Origin: an uncultured Aeromonas sp.
Lineage (GTDB): Bacteria > Pseudomonadota > Gammaproteobacteria > Enterobacterales > Aeromonadaceae
Reading direction: 5' to 3'
NCBI GenBank assembly: GCA_945957575.1
Contig: CAMFLW010000003.1
Coordinates: forward strand, 33,199 to 97,198
Length of the DNA: 64,000 nt
Made by a program: the position numbers and the translations under genes. Numbering within the stretch: position 1 is the stretch's first letter; each line of letters opens with the position of its first letter. The notes below the pieces were generated by a model. That model made no database searches. It was not told the origin of the DNA and saw only the letters and a list, made by a program, of their open reading frames with translations. Below are positions 28,258 to 39,935 of this stretch, one piece after another.

Positions 28258-28579
28258 AGAAAAGCTCCAACCGGAAGCAGGAGAAAAGAGGAGCTGTCAG
28301 CATATCAATGGCGCTTGGGAAATACAGAAAAAGAACCGGGCAGGTTGATGTGCGGGGGCGTGTAGCTGTATCCATCTATGGGGCGTGGTGAATCGTGGCG
28401 GATCAGCAGCACAGCGTTTATCGATAAGGGAAAAAGTGGGGATGGCCTTGCAGAGAAGGCGTTGCGCTGTCGAGCGCAAAACAGAAAACCGGCCAAGGCC
28501 GGTTTTTAAGTGGTGCAGACCAGAAGGTCACAACACAGTATCGATTGGCATCGCCTTGCGGCAATTATCGACAGAATAA
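28258..28579. other. 322-base interval without a gene, rstA to tRNA-His
   Basis: It holds the rstA upstream region and, at 28485-28506, the tRNA operon terminator. No conserved open frame or recognisable RNA is visible in it. Confidence 0.6.
28485..28506 (-). terminator. Terminator of the tRNA operon
   Basis: Perfect 10-bp stem AAAACCGGCC / GGCCGGTTTT with a two-base loop. On the minus strand it ends in GGTTTTCTGTTTT, about 75 bases after tRNA-His. Confidence 0.8.
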
Positions 28580-28656
28580 TGGGGTGGCTGATGGGGCTCG
28601 AACCCACGACAACCGGAATCACAATCCGGGACTCTACCAACTGAGCTACAGCCACC
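28580..28656 (-). tRNA. tRNA-His(GTG)
   Basis: 77 bases including an encoded CCA. The minus strand begins GGTGGCTGTAGCTCAGTTGG, the anticodon loop is TTGTGAT (anticodon GTG), the T arm is GTGGGTTCGAGCCCCAT, and it ends CAGCCACCCCA. The extra 5' G opposite C73 is the histidine identity element. It closely matches E. coli tRNA-His. Confidence 0.98.
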
Positions 28657-28707
28657 ACTGAAATTTTCATCAACGCTCGCCAATCCGGAAGGAAAGGGGA
28701 GAATCAA

Positions 28708-28784
<77 letters not shown>

Positions 28785-28821
28785 TCTGTATCAATCCGTC
28801 TTGACGACGAGTCGATGAACA

Positions 28822-28898
<77 letters not shown>

Positions 28899-28949
28899 AA
28901 AATCTCTGACCAGCATATCGACAACAGTCGTGCTGGGCAACGGGCGGGC

Positions 28950-28979
28950 ATCATAGCCAAGCGTAAGGGCCAGCGTCAA
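28950..28979 (-). promoter_or_regulatory. Strong promoter of the tRNA operon
   Basis: On the minus strand TTGACG (28979-28974), an 18-base spacer, then TATGAT (28955-28950). It is followed by the GC-rich discriminator GCCCGCCCG. A GC-rich discriminator after a strong -10 is the signature of stable-RNA promoters under stringent (ppGpp/DksA) control. Confidence 0.85.
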
Positions 28980-29111
28980 CGACTTTTTCCCCCAGTAAAT
29001 TCAAGTGCCTACTTATTGCCCGCTACAGGTCTGGCGTGCGTCTGCCGCTAACATCCCGGCTAAAAAAATGCGACAATGCGCGGCAGTTGAACACATGGTG
29101 AGTGGAGAACG

Positions 29112-29966
29112 ATGTCTGCCAAAATCATAGATGGAAAACAGGTTGCGCAAACGATTCGCAGCCAGGTCGCGGCGCAAGTCCAACAGCGGTTGGCGGCAGG
29201 GAAACGGGCTCCTGGGCTGGCAGTCATTCTGGTGGGGGCGGATCCCGCCTCTCAGGTCTATGTCGGCAGTAAACGCCGGGCGTGCGAGGAGGTGGGGTTT
29301 CTCTCCCGCTCCTATGACCTGAGTGCCACCGCCAGTCAGGAAGAGCTGCTGGCGCTGATCGACCAGCTGAATGCGGATAGCCACGTAGATGGCATTCTGG
29401 TTCAGTTGCCGTTGCCGGATCACTTCGATACCACTCAGGTGCTGGAGCGGATCCAGCCTGACAAGGATGTAGACGGTTTCCACCCGTATAACGTCGGCCG
29501 TCTGGCCCAACGTATTCCGGCGCTGCGTCCCTGCACCCCGAAAGGGATCATGACGCTGATCGAGACCACCGGCGTGAAGACGCACGGTCTGCATGCGGTC
29601 GTGGTGGGAGCCTCCAACATAGTGGGGCGTCCGATGACCCTCGAATTGCTGCTGGCGGGCTGCACAACTACGACCTGTCACCGCTTTACCCGGGATCTGG
29701 AAGAGCAGGTACGCCGTGCCGATCTGCTGGTTGTCGCAGTCGGCAAGCCCAACTTCATTCCGGGCGAGTGGATCAAACCGGGGGCACTGGTGATCGATGT
29801 GGGCATCAACCGCCTGGCTGATGGCTCGCTGGTCGGGGATGTGGAGTTTGAGACTGCGCGCAGCCATGCCTCCTTCATTACCCCGGTACCCGGTGGCGTG
29901 GGCCCGATGACGGTCGCCAGCCTGATGGAAAATACCCTGATCGCCTGCAGTGAATATCACGATTGA
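29112..29966 (+). CDS. folD: Methylenetetrahydrofolate dehydrogenase/cyclohydrolase
   Basis: FolD (284 residues) interconverts 5,10-methylene-, methenyl- and 10-formyl-tetrahydrofolate with NADP. Visible signatures are the catalytic region [17 protein letters not shown] with the conserved Tyr and Lys, [27 protein letters not shown], the NADP loop [17 protein letters not shown], and the C-terminal [19 protein letters not shown]. Full length. It stands between the tRNA operon (divergent) and cspD (convergent). Confidence 0.98.
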   Translation: MSAKIIDGKQVAQTIRSQVAAQVQQRLAAGKRAPGLAVILVGADPASQVYVGSKRRACEEVGFLSRSYDLSATASQEELLALIDQLNADSHVDGILVQLPLPDHFDTTQVLERIQPDKDVDGFHPYNVGRLAQRIPALRPCTPKGIMTLIETTGVKTHGLHAVVVGASNIVGRPMTLELLLAGCTTTTCHRFTRDLEEQVRRADLLVVAVGKPNFIPGEWIKPGALVIDVGINRLADGSLVGDVEFETARSHASFITPVPGGVGPMTVASLMENTLIACSEYHD

Positions 29967-30028
29967 TCATGGCTGGTGATCACCCTGTGAGCCCGTGAGG
30001 AGACAGGACGCGACAGAAATCTGACAAT

Positions 30029-30063
30029 AAAAAACCGGTTGCTCGAAGAGGAACCGGTTTTTT
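30029..30063. terminator. Bidirectional terminator between folD and cspD
   Basis: A 12-bp perfect stem AAAAAACCGGTT / AACCGGTTTTTT with an 11-base loop. A-run and T-run on either side make it work for both converging genes. Confidence 0.93.
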
Positions 30064-30083
30064 ATTTATCCAACGGGCGTTAT

Positions 30084-30302
30084 TTACATATTTTGTGCTT
30101 CGTTTGGCACAATCACAGAAGCGTGATTTCCTTTCGGCCCCTGTTGCAGTTCAAAATTGACGGCCTGACCCGCTTTCAGGGTCTTGTAGCCCTCCATTTG
30201 AATGGTGGAGTAGTGAGCGAAGATATCCTCACCGCCTCCTTCCGGACAGATAAACCCAAATCCTTTTGCGTTGTTAAACCACTTAACTGTGCCGGTTGCC
30301 AT
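30084..30302 (-). CDS. cspD: Cold-shock-like protein CspD
   Basis: CspD (72 residues) is a single-stranded nucleic-acid-binding cold-shock fold. In E. coli it is made in stationary phase and blocks replication. RNP1 is [11 protein letters not shown] and RNP2 is DIFAHYSTI. The [21 protein letters not shown] segment is typical of CspD rather than CspA. It is divergent from clpS, exactly as in E. coli. Confidence 0.95.
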   Translation of the reverse strand: MATGTVKWFNNAKGFGFICPEGGGEDIFAHYSTIQMEGYKTLKAGQAVNFELQQGPKGNHASVIVPNEAQNM

Positions 30303-30480
30303 ACTTCTACATCCTTTTATTGATTACCCAGAAGTCGTTGAGTAACCTGCGCCAGCCCATTATAACTAGGGACATGAGCCCATAGCAGACGGGCACAGAT
30401 TAGCAAGTAACCAATCTAGTCCAACTTTTGAGCGAGTCAAGGAGTTGTTAACAACTGATGTGATCTGGTTAACAAGTCTA

Positions 30481-30509
30481 TTGACAAGCTTGTGTGAGAC
30501 GGTAGTAAT
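30481..30509 (+). promoter_or_regulatory. Candidate clpS-clpA promoter
   Basis: A consensus TTGACA at 30481 is followed after 16-17 bases by TAGTAAT (30503-30509), 23 bases before the clpS ATG. The 229-base cspD-clpS interval contains no gene. Confidence 0.6.
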
Positions 30510-30531
30510 CTAGAGGTACCAAAGCGCGATT

Positions 30532-30849
30532 ATGAGCAAGCAGAAAGAACTCTTTGCTAATGAAGAGATTGCAGAAGCAGAGAAAACCAAGCTGCAGCCG
30601 CCACCCATGTATAAAGTTGTGCTGAACAACGATGACTACACGCCGATGGAGTTCGTGGTGGAGGTGCTGCAAAAGTTCTTTGGTATGGATTTGGACAAGG
30701 CGACTCAGGTTATGTTGAGTGTGCATTATAGTGGTAAAGGGGTTTGTGGCATGTTTACTGCTGAGATCGCTGAAACCAAGGTTGTCCAGGTCAACACCTA
30801 TGCACGTAACAACGAACATCCACTGCTCTGTACTATGGAAAAGGCATGA
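30532..30849 (+). CDS. clpS: ATP-dependent Clp protease adaptor ClpS
   Basis: ClpS (105 residues) binds N-terminal Leu, Phe, Tyr and Trp residues and delivers such proteins to ClpAP. The flexible N-terminal extension is followed by the substrate-pocket segment [18 protein letters not shown], with the conserved Asn-Asp pair, then [16 protein letters not shown] and [19 protein letters not shown]. It sits 59 bases upstream of clpA, as is usual. Confidence 0.97.
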   Translation: MSKQKELFANEEIAEAEKTKLQPPPMYKVVLNNDDYTPMEFVVEVLQKFFGMDLDKATQVMLSVHYSGKGVCGMFTAEIAETKVVQVNTYARNNEHPLLCTMEKA

Positions 30850-30908
30850 AGCTGATGACTTGATGGCGAGTGTGACACCACATTGTAGCTGTACTAGGGG
30901 AGGTGCCT

Positions 30909-33161
30909 ATGTTGAATAAAGATCTGGAAAAGACGCTGAACGAGGCGTTCAAACTGGCCCGTGACGAGCGCCACGAATTCATGACTGTCGAGCACCTGTT
31001 GTTAGCCCTTCTGGATAACAGTTCAGCCCATGAGGCGCTGAGCTCCTGTGGTGCCGATGTCGAGCAGATGCGCAAGGAGATCCGCGCATTCATCACTCAA
31101 ACTACCCCGCTCATTGCGCGCGATGATGAAGATCGGGAAACCCAGCCGACGCTGGGCTTCCAGCGCGTGTTGCAGCGTGCTGTCTTCCATGTGCAATCCT
31201 CCGGCAATACCGAAGTCAGCGGCGCCAATGTGCTGGTTGCTATTTTCAGTGAGCAGGAGTCACAAGCTGCCTATTTCCTGAAAAAAGCCGAGATCAGCCG
31301 CCTCGATGTGGTGAACTTCCTCTCCCACGGGGTGCGCAAGGACAGCAAACCGGATGTCAGCAATAACAATCCGGAATCTGACGATGATGCCTCTGCCGCC
31401 CAGATCGAGAGCTTTGCCACCAACCTGAACCAGCTGGTGCTGGAAGGGCGAATCGATCCGCTGATCGGTCGTGACCAGGAGCTCAATCGGACCATCCAGG
31501 TGCTCTGCCGTCGCCGCAAGAACAATCCACTACTGGTGGGTGAAGCGGGTGTGGGCAAGACCGCCATTGCCGAAGGGTTGGCTTACCGTATCGTCAAGGG
31601 CGATGTACCCGAGGTGATTGCCGGTAGCACTATCTATTCGCTGGATATGGGGTCTCTGCTGGCGGGCACCAAATACCGCGGTGATTTCGAGAAGCGCCTC
31701 AAGGTACTGCTCAAGCAGATTGAGCGTCAGGAAGGGGCCATCCTCTTTATCGACGAGATCCATACCATCATCGGTGCCGGCGCGGCATCCGGTGGGCAGC
31801 TGGATGCGGCCAATCTGATCAAACCACTGCTCTCCAACGGTTTGCTCCGCTGTGTGGGATCCACCACCTATCAGGAGTACGCCCAGATCTTCGAGAAAGA
31901 CCGGGCACTGGCGCGTCGCTTCCAGAAGATCGATATCGTCGAGCCGACTATCGATGACACAACGCGTATTCTGATGGGACTCAAGAGCCGCTACGAGGCT
32001 CACCACGGCGTGCGCTACACCGCCAAGGCGATCCGTGCCGCAGCTGAATTGTCCGCCAAGTACATCAATGATCGTCACTTGCCCGACAAGGCGATCGACG
32101 TGATCGACGAGGCGGGTGCCGGTCAACGGTTACTGCCGGCGAGCAAGCGCAAGAAAGTAATTAATGTGCAGGAGATTGAGTCCATTGTGGCCAAGATTGC
32201 CCGCATTCCGGAGAAATCAGTCTCCTCCTCGGATAAAGAGGTGCTGAAGAATCTGGAGCGCAATCTCAAGATGGTGGTCTTTGGTCAGGACAAGGCTATT
32301 GAAGTGCTGGCTGATGCGATCCGCCTGTCACGATCAGGCCTTGGCAACGAGCGTCGCCCGGTAGGTTGTTTCCTGTTTGCCGGTCCTACCGGTGTCGGTA
32401 AAACAGAGGTGACCCAGCAACTTGCCAAGGCGCTGGGTGTCGAGATGCTGCGCTTTGATATGTCCGAGTACATGGAACGCCATACCGTTTCCCGCCTGAT
32501 TGGCGCGCCGCCCGGCTATGTTGGTTTTGAACAGGGGGGGTTGCTGACCGATGCGGTGATCAAGCATCCCCACTCGGTGGTGCTGCTCGACGAAATTGAG
32601 AAGGCTCACCCGGACGTCTTCAACCTGCTGTTGCAGGTGATGGACAACGGTACCCTGACCGATAACAACGGGCGCAAGGCAGATTTCCGTAACGTCATTC
32701 TGGTGATGACCACTAACGCCGGTGTGCAGGAGACCCAGCGCAAGTCGATTGGTTTCCAGCAACAGGATTTAAGCCACGACGCCATGGCGGTGATCAACAA
32801 GACCTTCAGTCCGGAGTTTCGCAACCGGCTTGATCACACCATCTGGTTCAACCATCTCGATATGACGGTAATCCATCAGGTGGTCGACAAATTTATTGTC
32901 GAGTTGCAGGTTCAACTGGATGCGAAGGGAGTCTCTCTCGAGGTGTCCGAGCGTGCCCGCCACTGGTTGGCAGAGAAGGGGTATGACAGAGCCATGGGTG
33001 CCAGACCGATGGGTCGGGTTATCCAGGAGCACCTCAAGAAACCCCTGGCCAACGAGATCCTGTTCGGTTCACTGGTTGACGGGGGGATTGTGAAGGTTGA
33101 GTTGGTAAATGACAGCCTCAGCTTTGATTTTCAGGTCAATGTTGAAGCTGTTTCCCACTAA
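30909..33161 (+). CDS. clpA: ATP-dependent Clp protease ATPase subunit ClpA
   Basis: ClpA (750 residues) is the AAA+ unfoldase that feeds substrates into ClpP. The N-terminal domain (about 1-145) with [20 protein letters not shown] docks ClpS. The first AAA+ module has Walker [14 protein letters not shown] and Walker [10 protein letters not shown]. The second has [13 protein letters not shown] and [18 protein letters not shown], and carries the ClpP loop further on. GGGGAGGTG precedes the ATG at 30909. It ends at a strong bidirectional terminator shared with infA. Confidence 0.98.
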   Translation: MLNKDLEKTLNEAFKLARDERHEFMTVEHLLLALLDNSSAHEALSSCGADVEQMRKEIRAFITQTTPLIARDDEDRETQPTLGFQRVLQRAVFHVQSSGNTEVSGANVLVAIFSEQESQAAYFLKKAEISRLDVVNFLSHGVRKDSKPDVSNNNPESDDDASAAQIESFATNLNQLVLEGRIDPLIGRDQELNRTIQVLCRRRKNNPLLVGEAGVGKTAIAEGLAYRIVKGDVPEVIAGSTIYSLDMGSLLAGTKYRGDFEKRLKVLLKQIERQEGAILFIDEIHTIIGAGAASGGQLDAANLIKPLLSNGLLRCVGSTTYQEYAQIFEKDRALARRFQKIDIVEPTIDDTTRILMGLKSRYEAHHGVRYTAKAIRAAAELSAKYINDRHLPDKAIDVIDEAGAGQRLLPASKRKKVINVQEIESIVAKIARIPEKSVSSSDKEVLKNLERNLKMVVFGQDKAIEVLADAIRLSRSGLGNERRPVGCFLFAGPTGVGKTEVTQQLAKALGVEMLRFDMSEYMERHTVSRLIGAPPGYVGFEQGGLLTDAVIKHPHSVVLLDEIEKAHPDVFNLLLQVMDNGTLTDNNGRKADFRNVILVMTTNAGVQETQRKSIGFQQQDLSHDAMAVINKTFSPEFRNRLDHTIWFNHLDMTVIHQVVDKFIVELQVQLDAKGVSLEVSERARHWLAEKGYDRAMGARPMGRVIQEHLKKPLANEILFGSLVDGGIVKVELVNDSLSFDFQVNVEAVSH

Positions 33162-33183
33162 GCATCAGTGATCAGAAAACGAC

Positions 33184-33215
33184 AAAAAACCCCAACCGGA
33201 AGGTTGGGGTTTTTT
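33184..33215. terminator. Bidirectional terminator between clpA and infA
   Basis: A 14-bp perfect stem AAAAAACCCCAACC / GGTTGGGGTTTTTT with loop GGAA. Confidence 0.95.
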
Positions 33216-33229
33216 GCTGAATTCCTGGC

Positions 33230-34229
<1,000 letters not shown>

Positions 34230-34233
<4 letters not shown>

Positions 34234-34937
34234 AAACGGATCTCTCCCTTTTGCCAGCATGAACCCAACAGGGGTTGGCGACTCAGTTGCCCCAGTTCAG
34301 TCAGAAAGTGCGTTCGTGGCCACTCTTCGATACCCAGGGTCGCCAGAAACGGGTTCTGCATCTGGCAATCGACGAGTGCTCCACCATGGTGTGAAAAGTG
34401 GCGACAGAGTGCCACCATGGCCAGCTTGGCGCCGTTATCAATCCGGCTGAACATGGATTCACCGCAAAACACTCGACCGATAGAGAGGCCATACAGCCCC
34501 GCTTGTAGCTCTCCCTTCTGCCAGATCTCGATAGAGTGGGCATGACCCAGCCGGTGCAACTGCTGGTAGGCCTCGATCATGGGTTGGCTGATCCAGGTGC
34601 CATCGGCGGTGCGACGAGGGGCGGCGCAGGCGGTGATGACTTCATTAAAGGCGCGATTGACGGAAATATCGAATGGGGTACGGCGGATAATCTTCTGCAA
34701 GGTGCGCCCCACATGGAGTTGGTCTGGGCGGATCACCCCGCGGGGATCCGGTGACCACCACAGAGTCGGCTGGTGGGGTTCATTCCACGGGAAGATCCCC
34801 TTGTGGTAAGCTGCCAGCAATCTGGCAGGGGAGAGATCCCCGCCGATCGCCAGCAAGCCGTTGGGCTCTTCCAGCGCATGACTGGGGTCGGGAAACCAGC
34901 AAAGCTCATCATCCAGTTGGGTAAGATAGCGAGACAT
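34230..34937 (-). CDS. aat: Leucyl/phenylalanyl-tRNA-protein transferase
   Basis: Aat (235 residues) adds Leu or Phe to proteins with N-terminal Arg or Lys, creating primary N-degrons. Family segments are CWFPDPSHALEEPNGLLA, GDLSPARLLAAYHKGIFPW, WWSPDPRGVI, GLYGLSIGRVFCGESMFS, and LVDCQMQNPFL. I start at ATG 34937 (MSRYLTQLDDELCWFP), which matches the family; the ribosome site is weak. Only 19 bases separate this start from that of the divergent glycine-zipper gene. Confidence 0.96.
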
Positions 34938-34956
34938 AAGGCAACGAGGTTCATAG

Positions 34957-35427
34957 ATGAAGGCCATTATCTTGATAGTATCCAGCTTGCTCTGCTTTGT
35001 CACGGCGCCCGCCGGGGCAGAAGTTTACCAGCGCAATACCGCGCGGCCGGTCAATCAGGTGGTGTTTGGCCAGGTCGAAACGGTGCGCAATATTACCCAA
35101 CGTCAGATCCTGGAGTCCGAGCACGCTGGCTGGAAGACGCTGGGTGGTGCCGTGCTGGGCGGCCTGCTGGGCAACCAGTTTGGTGGCGGTCATGGCCGTG
35201 AAATCGCCACCGCCGTCGGGGCGATTGCCGGGGCCGCTGCGGCGCAGCAGTATCAGTCAGGCGACACGGTAGTGGAGAACAAGCTGGTCGAGTTGCTTAT
35301 TCGCAACGAGCAGAACGGGCTGGTCAATGTGATCCAGGATTATGATCCTGCCATGGTCTTCAGTAGCGGCGATAAAGTACGCATTCTCTATTTTGATGAT
35401 GGGGTGCGGGTCGACAAGACGTTTTAA
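34957..35427 (+). CDS. Glycine-zipper 2TM (SlyB-like) envelope protein
   Basis: A 156-residue exported protein. The signal peptide (residues 1-21, ending APAGA) has no lipobox cysteine, unlike E. coli SlyB. A glycine-zipper pair follows at about residues 62-92 (LGGAVLGGLLGNQFGGGHG and AVGAIAGAAAAQQY), then a C-terminal beta-rich part (QNGLVNVIQDYDPAMVFSSG, ending DDGVRVDKTF). This is the Rick_17kDa/SlyB fold of the outer membrane. GAGG precedes the ATG. The function of this family member is unknown, though SlyB in enterics is a PhoPQ-regulated stress protein. Confidence 0.85.
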   Translation: MKAIILIVSSLLCFVTAPAGAEVYQRNTARPVNQVVFGQVETVRNITQRQILESEHAGWKTLGGAVLGGLLGNQFGGGHGREIATAVGAIAGAAAAQQYQSGDTVVENKLVELLIRNEQNGLVNVIQDYDPAMVFSSGDKVRILYFDDGVRVDKTF

Positions 35428-35527
35428 GCCGGTTGATATCAAAAGGTGTCGAGAGGGGAGATAACCCGCAGACTCTCCGGTTGGCAGAAAGTCTTGCGGG
35501 CGGTAATACACGGGACTGCGCAGGAAA

Positions 35528-36775
35528 CTAGATGGCGCTCTCTTGCGAGACTATCTTGTCACGGCCGGTGTTCTTGGCCTGATACAGGAGCCGATCCGCT
35601 TCGCTCAGCGCCTCGTCCATGGATACCCGCCCGACACTGACCACACCATAGCTGGCGCGAACAAAGAGCGGAACATCCGGTGACAGGGGGTGCTGGCGCA
35701 GCTGCTGGCGCAACCCTTCCAGCCGTTTGAGCAGCACGGGGACGGTGCAGTGGGGCACCATCAGGGCAAACTCCTCGCCGCCAAAGCGGGCGATCATGGC
35801 ATCGGGGAAGAACTGGGTCAGTTGGCGGGTCAGATGGCAGAGCAGCTGATCGCCAATGGCATGGCCCCAGTGATCGTTGACCTGCTTGAAGTGATCCACA
35901 TCGAGCACGCAGAGTGAAAGTGTACTCTGCAGCCGCTGATGTTCCTCAAACCATTTCTGCCCTTCGTTGAACCAGTAGCGACGGTTGTAAAGACCGGTCA
36001 GGTAGTCGCGATTGGCCGACTCCTGAATGCTGTTGAACTGCTCGAGCGCCTCCAGATTGTGGCTGACCCGGCACTGCAACTCTTCCGGTTCAAACGGTTG
36101 GTTGAGAAAGTCGTTGGCCCCCTGTTTCAGGTAGCGAGCGGAGAGACCGCGCTTGTCCGAGACCGAGATCCCGATAATTGCCAGCTGCTGTTTGCTGTAA
36201 CGCTCTCTCAGCATGCGCACCAGACTGATGCCATCGATCTCCGGCATATAGTAGTCGACCAGTGCCAGCCGGATGCCGGGATATTGCTCCAGCATCGCCA
36301 TCGCTTCGCGCGCGTGACTCGCCTCGTGCACCTGCAGCAGTTGCTTGCGCAACTGGGCCATGGTGCGGTGGCGGGAGGTGCGCGAATCATCGACGACCAG
36401 CACTTCGATAGACTGGTTGAGATAAAGGCGGTGCACCAGGCTGACCGCATATTGCAGCGAGTGGCGCGAATCCTTCATCACATAGTCCAGTACGCCGGTT
36501 TCCAGCCAGGTAGCACGTTTATCCTCGCTGATATCGGCGGTGAGGATCACCACTGGCAAGCCGCGCTCCAGCAACACGCTGACCGCCTCCCCGCGAGGTG
36601 CGTCCGGCAAGGTCAGATCTACCAGCGCGACCACATACTCCTCTCCCCGACAGTGACGGGCGCCTTCGAGGGTATCAAAGGCATCGATCTCGAGGCCAGT
36701 CTGCTGGGCAATGGCCTGGGTCAGCATACGGCGGATGGTCAGGCTATCTTCGACAATTAATATCTTCTGTTTCAT
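35528..36775 (-). CDS. Response regulator with two receivers and a GGDEF domain
   Basis: Probable diguanylate cyclase (415 residues) with PleD-like architecture. Receiver 1 (1-118) has Asp53 in LVDLTLPDAP. Receiver 2 (123-240) has Asp174 in LVDYYMPEIDG, but the usual KP is replaced by QP (NDFLNQPFEP). The GGDEF domain (about 255-415) has DYLTGLYNRRYW, DVDHFKQVNDHWGHAIGD and the active GGEEF at 332-336. An RxxD inhibitory site is not seen before it. No partner kinase gene is adjacent. A terminator separates it from trxB. Confidence 0.92.
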   Translation of the reverse strand: MKQKILIVEDSLTIRRMLTQAIAQQTGLEIDAFDTLEGARHCRGEEYVVALVDLTLPDAPRGEAVSVLLERGLPVVILTADISEDKRATWLETGVLDYVMKDSRHSLQYAVSLVHRLYLNQSIEVLVVDDSRTSRHRTMAQLRKQLLQVHEASHAREAMAMLEQYPGIRLALVDYYMPEIDGISLVRMLRERYSKQQLAIIGISVSDKRGLSARYLKQGANDFLNQPFEPEELQCRVSHNLEALEQFNSIQESANRDYLTGLYNRRYWFNEGQKWFEEHQRLQSTLSLCVLDVDHFKQVNDHWGHAIGDQLLCHLTRQLTQFFPDAMIARFGGEEFALMVPHCTVPVLLKRLEGLRQQLRQHPLSPDVPLFVRASYGVVSVGRVSMDEALSEADRLLYQAKNTGRDKIVSQESAI

Positions 36776-36794
36776 TAGACTCCTTCAAATAAAA

Positions 36795-36818
36795 AAGGCA
36801 TACCGATTGGTATGCCTT
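36795..36818. terminator. Terminator after trxB
   Basis: A 10-bp perfect stem AAGGCATACC / GGTATGCCTT with loop GATT. On the minus strand it continues TTTTTATTTG. Confidence 0.88.
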
Positions 36819-36837
36819 ATATCACATATGCGCTTAT

Positions 36838-37944
<1,107 letters not shown>

Positions 37945-37975
37945 TTATTCGTTGACTGGCTCACGTCAGCACAGA

Positions 37976-39091
<1,116 letters not shown>

Positions 39092-39129
39092 GCTATCCCT
39101 CGTCTATCGATTGGTGTTTTGTGTTGCTA

Positions 39130-39147
39130 AAATGTTATCTAACATTT
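39130..39147. promoter_or_regulatory. Perfect palindrome in the ald-lrp intergenic region
   Basis: AAATGTTA-TC-TAACATTT: 8-bp arms and a 2-base centre. It lies 39 bases from the ald ATG and 21 bases upstream of the lrp -35. It looks like an operator; the binding protein is not known from sequence. Confidence 0.55.
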
Positions 39148-39167
39148 GCGCCTAGTATATTCAGGTA

Positions 39168-39196
39168 TTGACAGGATTTGTGACCATAATTATAAA
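39168..39196 (+). promoter_or_regulatory. lrp promoter
   Basis: Consensus TTGACA (39168-39173), a 17-base spacer and TATAAA (39191-39196), 45 bases before the lrp start. Confidence 0.8.
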
Positions 39197-39241
39197 ATGA
39201 CTGGTGATTCTTACCAAAAAATAGCCAAAGGATGGAATAAA

Positions 39242-39733
39242 ATGATGGAAGCTAAGAGTCGGCTAAAGGATTTGGACAGGATTGACCGCAACATTCTCAA
39301 TGAACTGCAAAAGGATGGCAGGATCTCGAATGTTGAGTTGTCCAAACGAGTTGGCCTGAGTCCTACACCGTGTCTGGAACGGGTTCGTCGCCTCGAGCGA
39401 CAAGGCTATATCGAAGGGTATGCCGCGATTCTAAACCCTCATTATCTGGATGCGTCTCTGCTGGTCTTTGTGGAAATTACCCTCAACCGCGGTGCCCCCG
39501 ATGTATTTGAGCAGTTCAACAAGGCTGTTCAGGTGCTCGAAGAGATCCAGGAGTGCCATCTGGTCTCGGGTGATTTCGATTACCTGCTCAAGACCCGGGT
39601 AAGCGACATGTCGGCTTATCGCCGTCTGCTGGGGGAGACCCTGCTGCGCTTGCCGGGGGTCAATGACACCCGCACCTACGTGGTGATGGAGGAGGTCAAG
39701 CAGAGCAGCCGTCTGGTGATCAGCACCCGATAA
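39242..39733 (+). CDS. lrp: Leucine-responsive regulatory protein
   Basis: Lrp (163 residues) is a global DNA-binding regulator of amino-acid metabolism. Nearly identical to E. coli Lrp: LKDLDRIDRNILNELQKDG, the helix-turn-helix with [19 protein letters not shown], and the C-terminal RAM domain with ECHLVSGDFDYLLKTRV. Two ATGs are adjacent (39242 and 39245); AGGA lies about nine bases before the first. An upstream in-frame extension falls on top of the promoter, so it is rejected. Confidence 0.97.
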   Translation: MMEAKSRLKDLDRIDRNILNELQKDGRISNVELSKRVGLSPTPCLERVRRLERQGYIEGYAAILNPHYLDASLLVFVEITLNRGAPDVFEQFNKAVQVLEEIQECHLVSGDFDYLLKTRVSDMSAYRRLLGETLLRLPGVNDTRTYVVMEEVKQSSRLVISTR

Positions 39734-39782
39734 AGCAGATTATGCCGTGGTATCTTTTCCATATGAGACACTGCGACAGTCA

Positions 39783-39815
39783 GAAACGAGCGGCCGGTCC
39801 GCTCGTTTCTTCTTG
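39783..39815 (+). terminator. Terminator after lrp
   Basis: An 11-bp perfect stem GAAACGAGCGG / CCGCTCGTTTC with loop CCGGT, followed by TTCTTG. Confidence 0.75.
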
Positions 39816-39935
39816 TAAAGATGATTGCAAATATGGCCCCGTCCCATCAGGCACAGGCTGACAATCGATGGGCTTTTCGGGGATACTAGGCCCCCTTATT
39901 TCCTGCATTACATGTTTTCAGAAAGGAGCCGGAGT

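Noticed and set aside
28258..28484. RstA or PhoP box upstream of rstA
   Set aside because: A TACAGCTACA stretch near 28363-28372 on the minus strand lacks the spacing of the TACATNTNGTTACA consensus.
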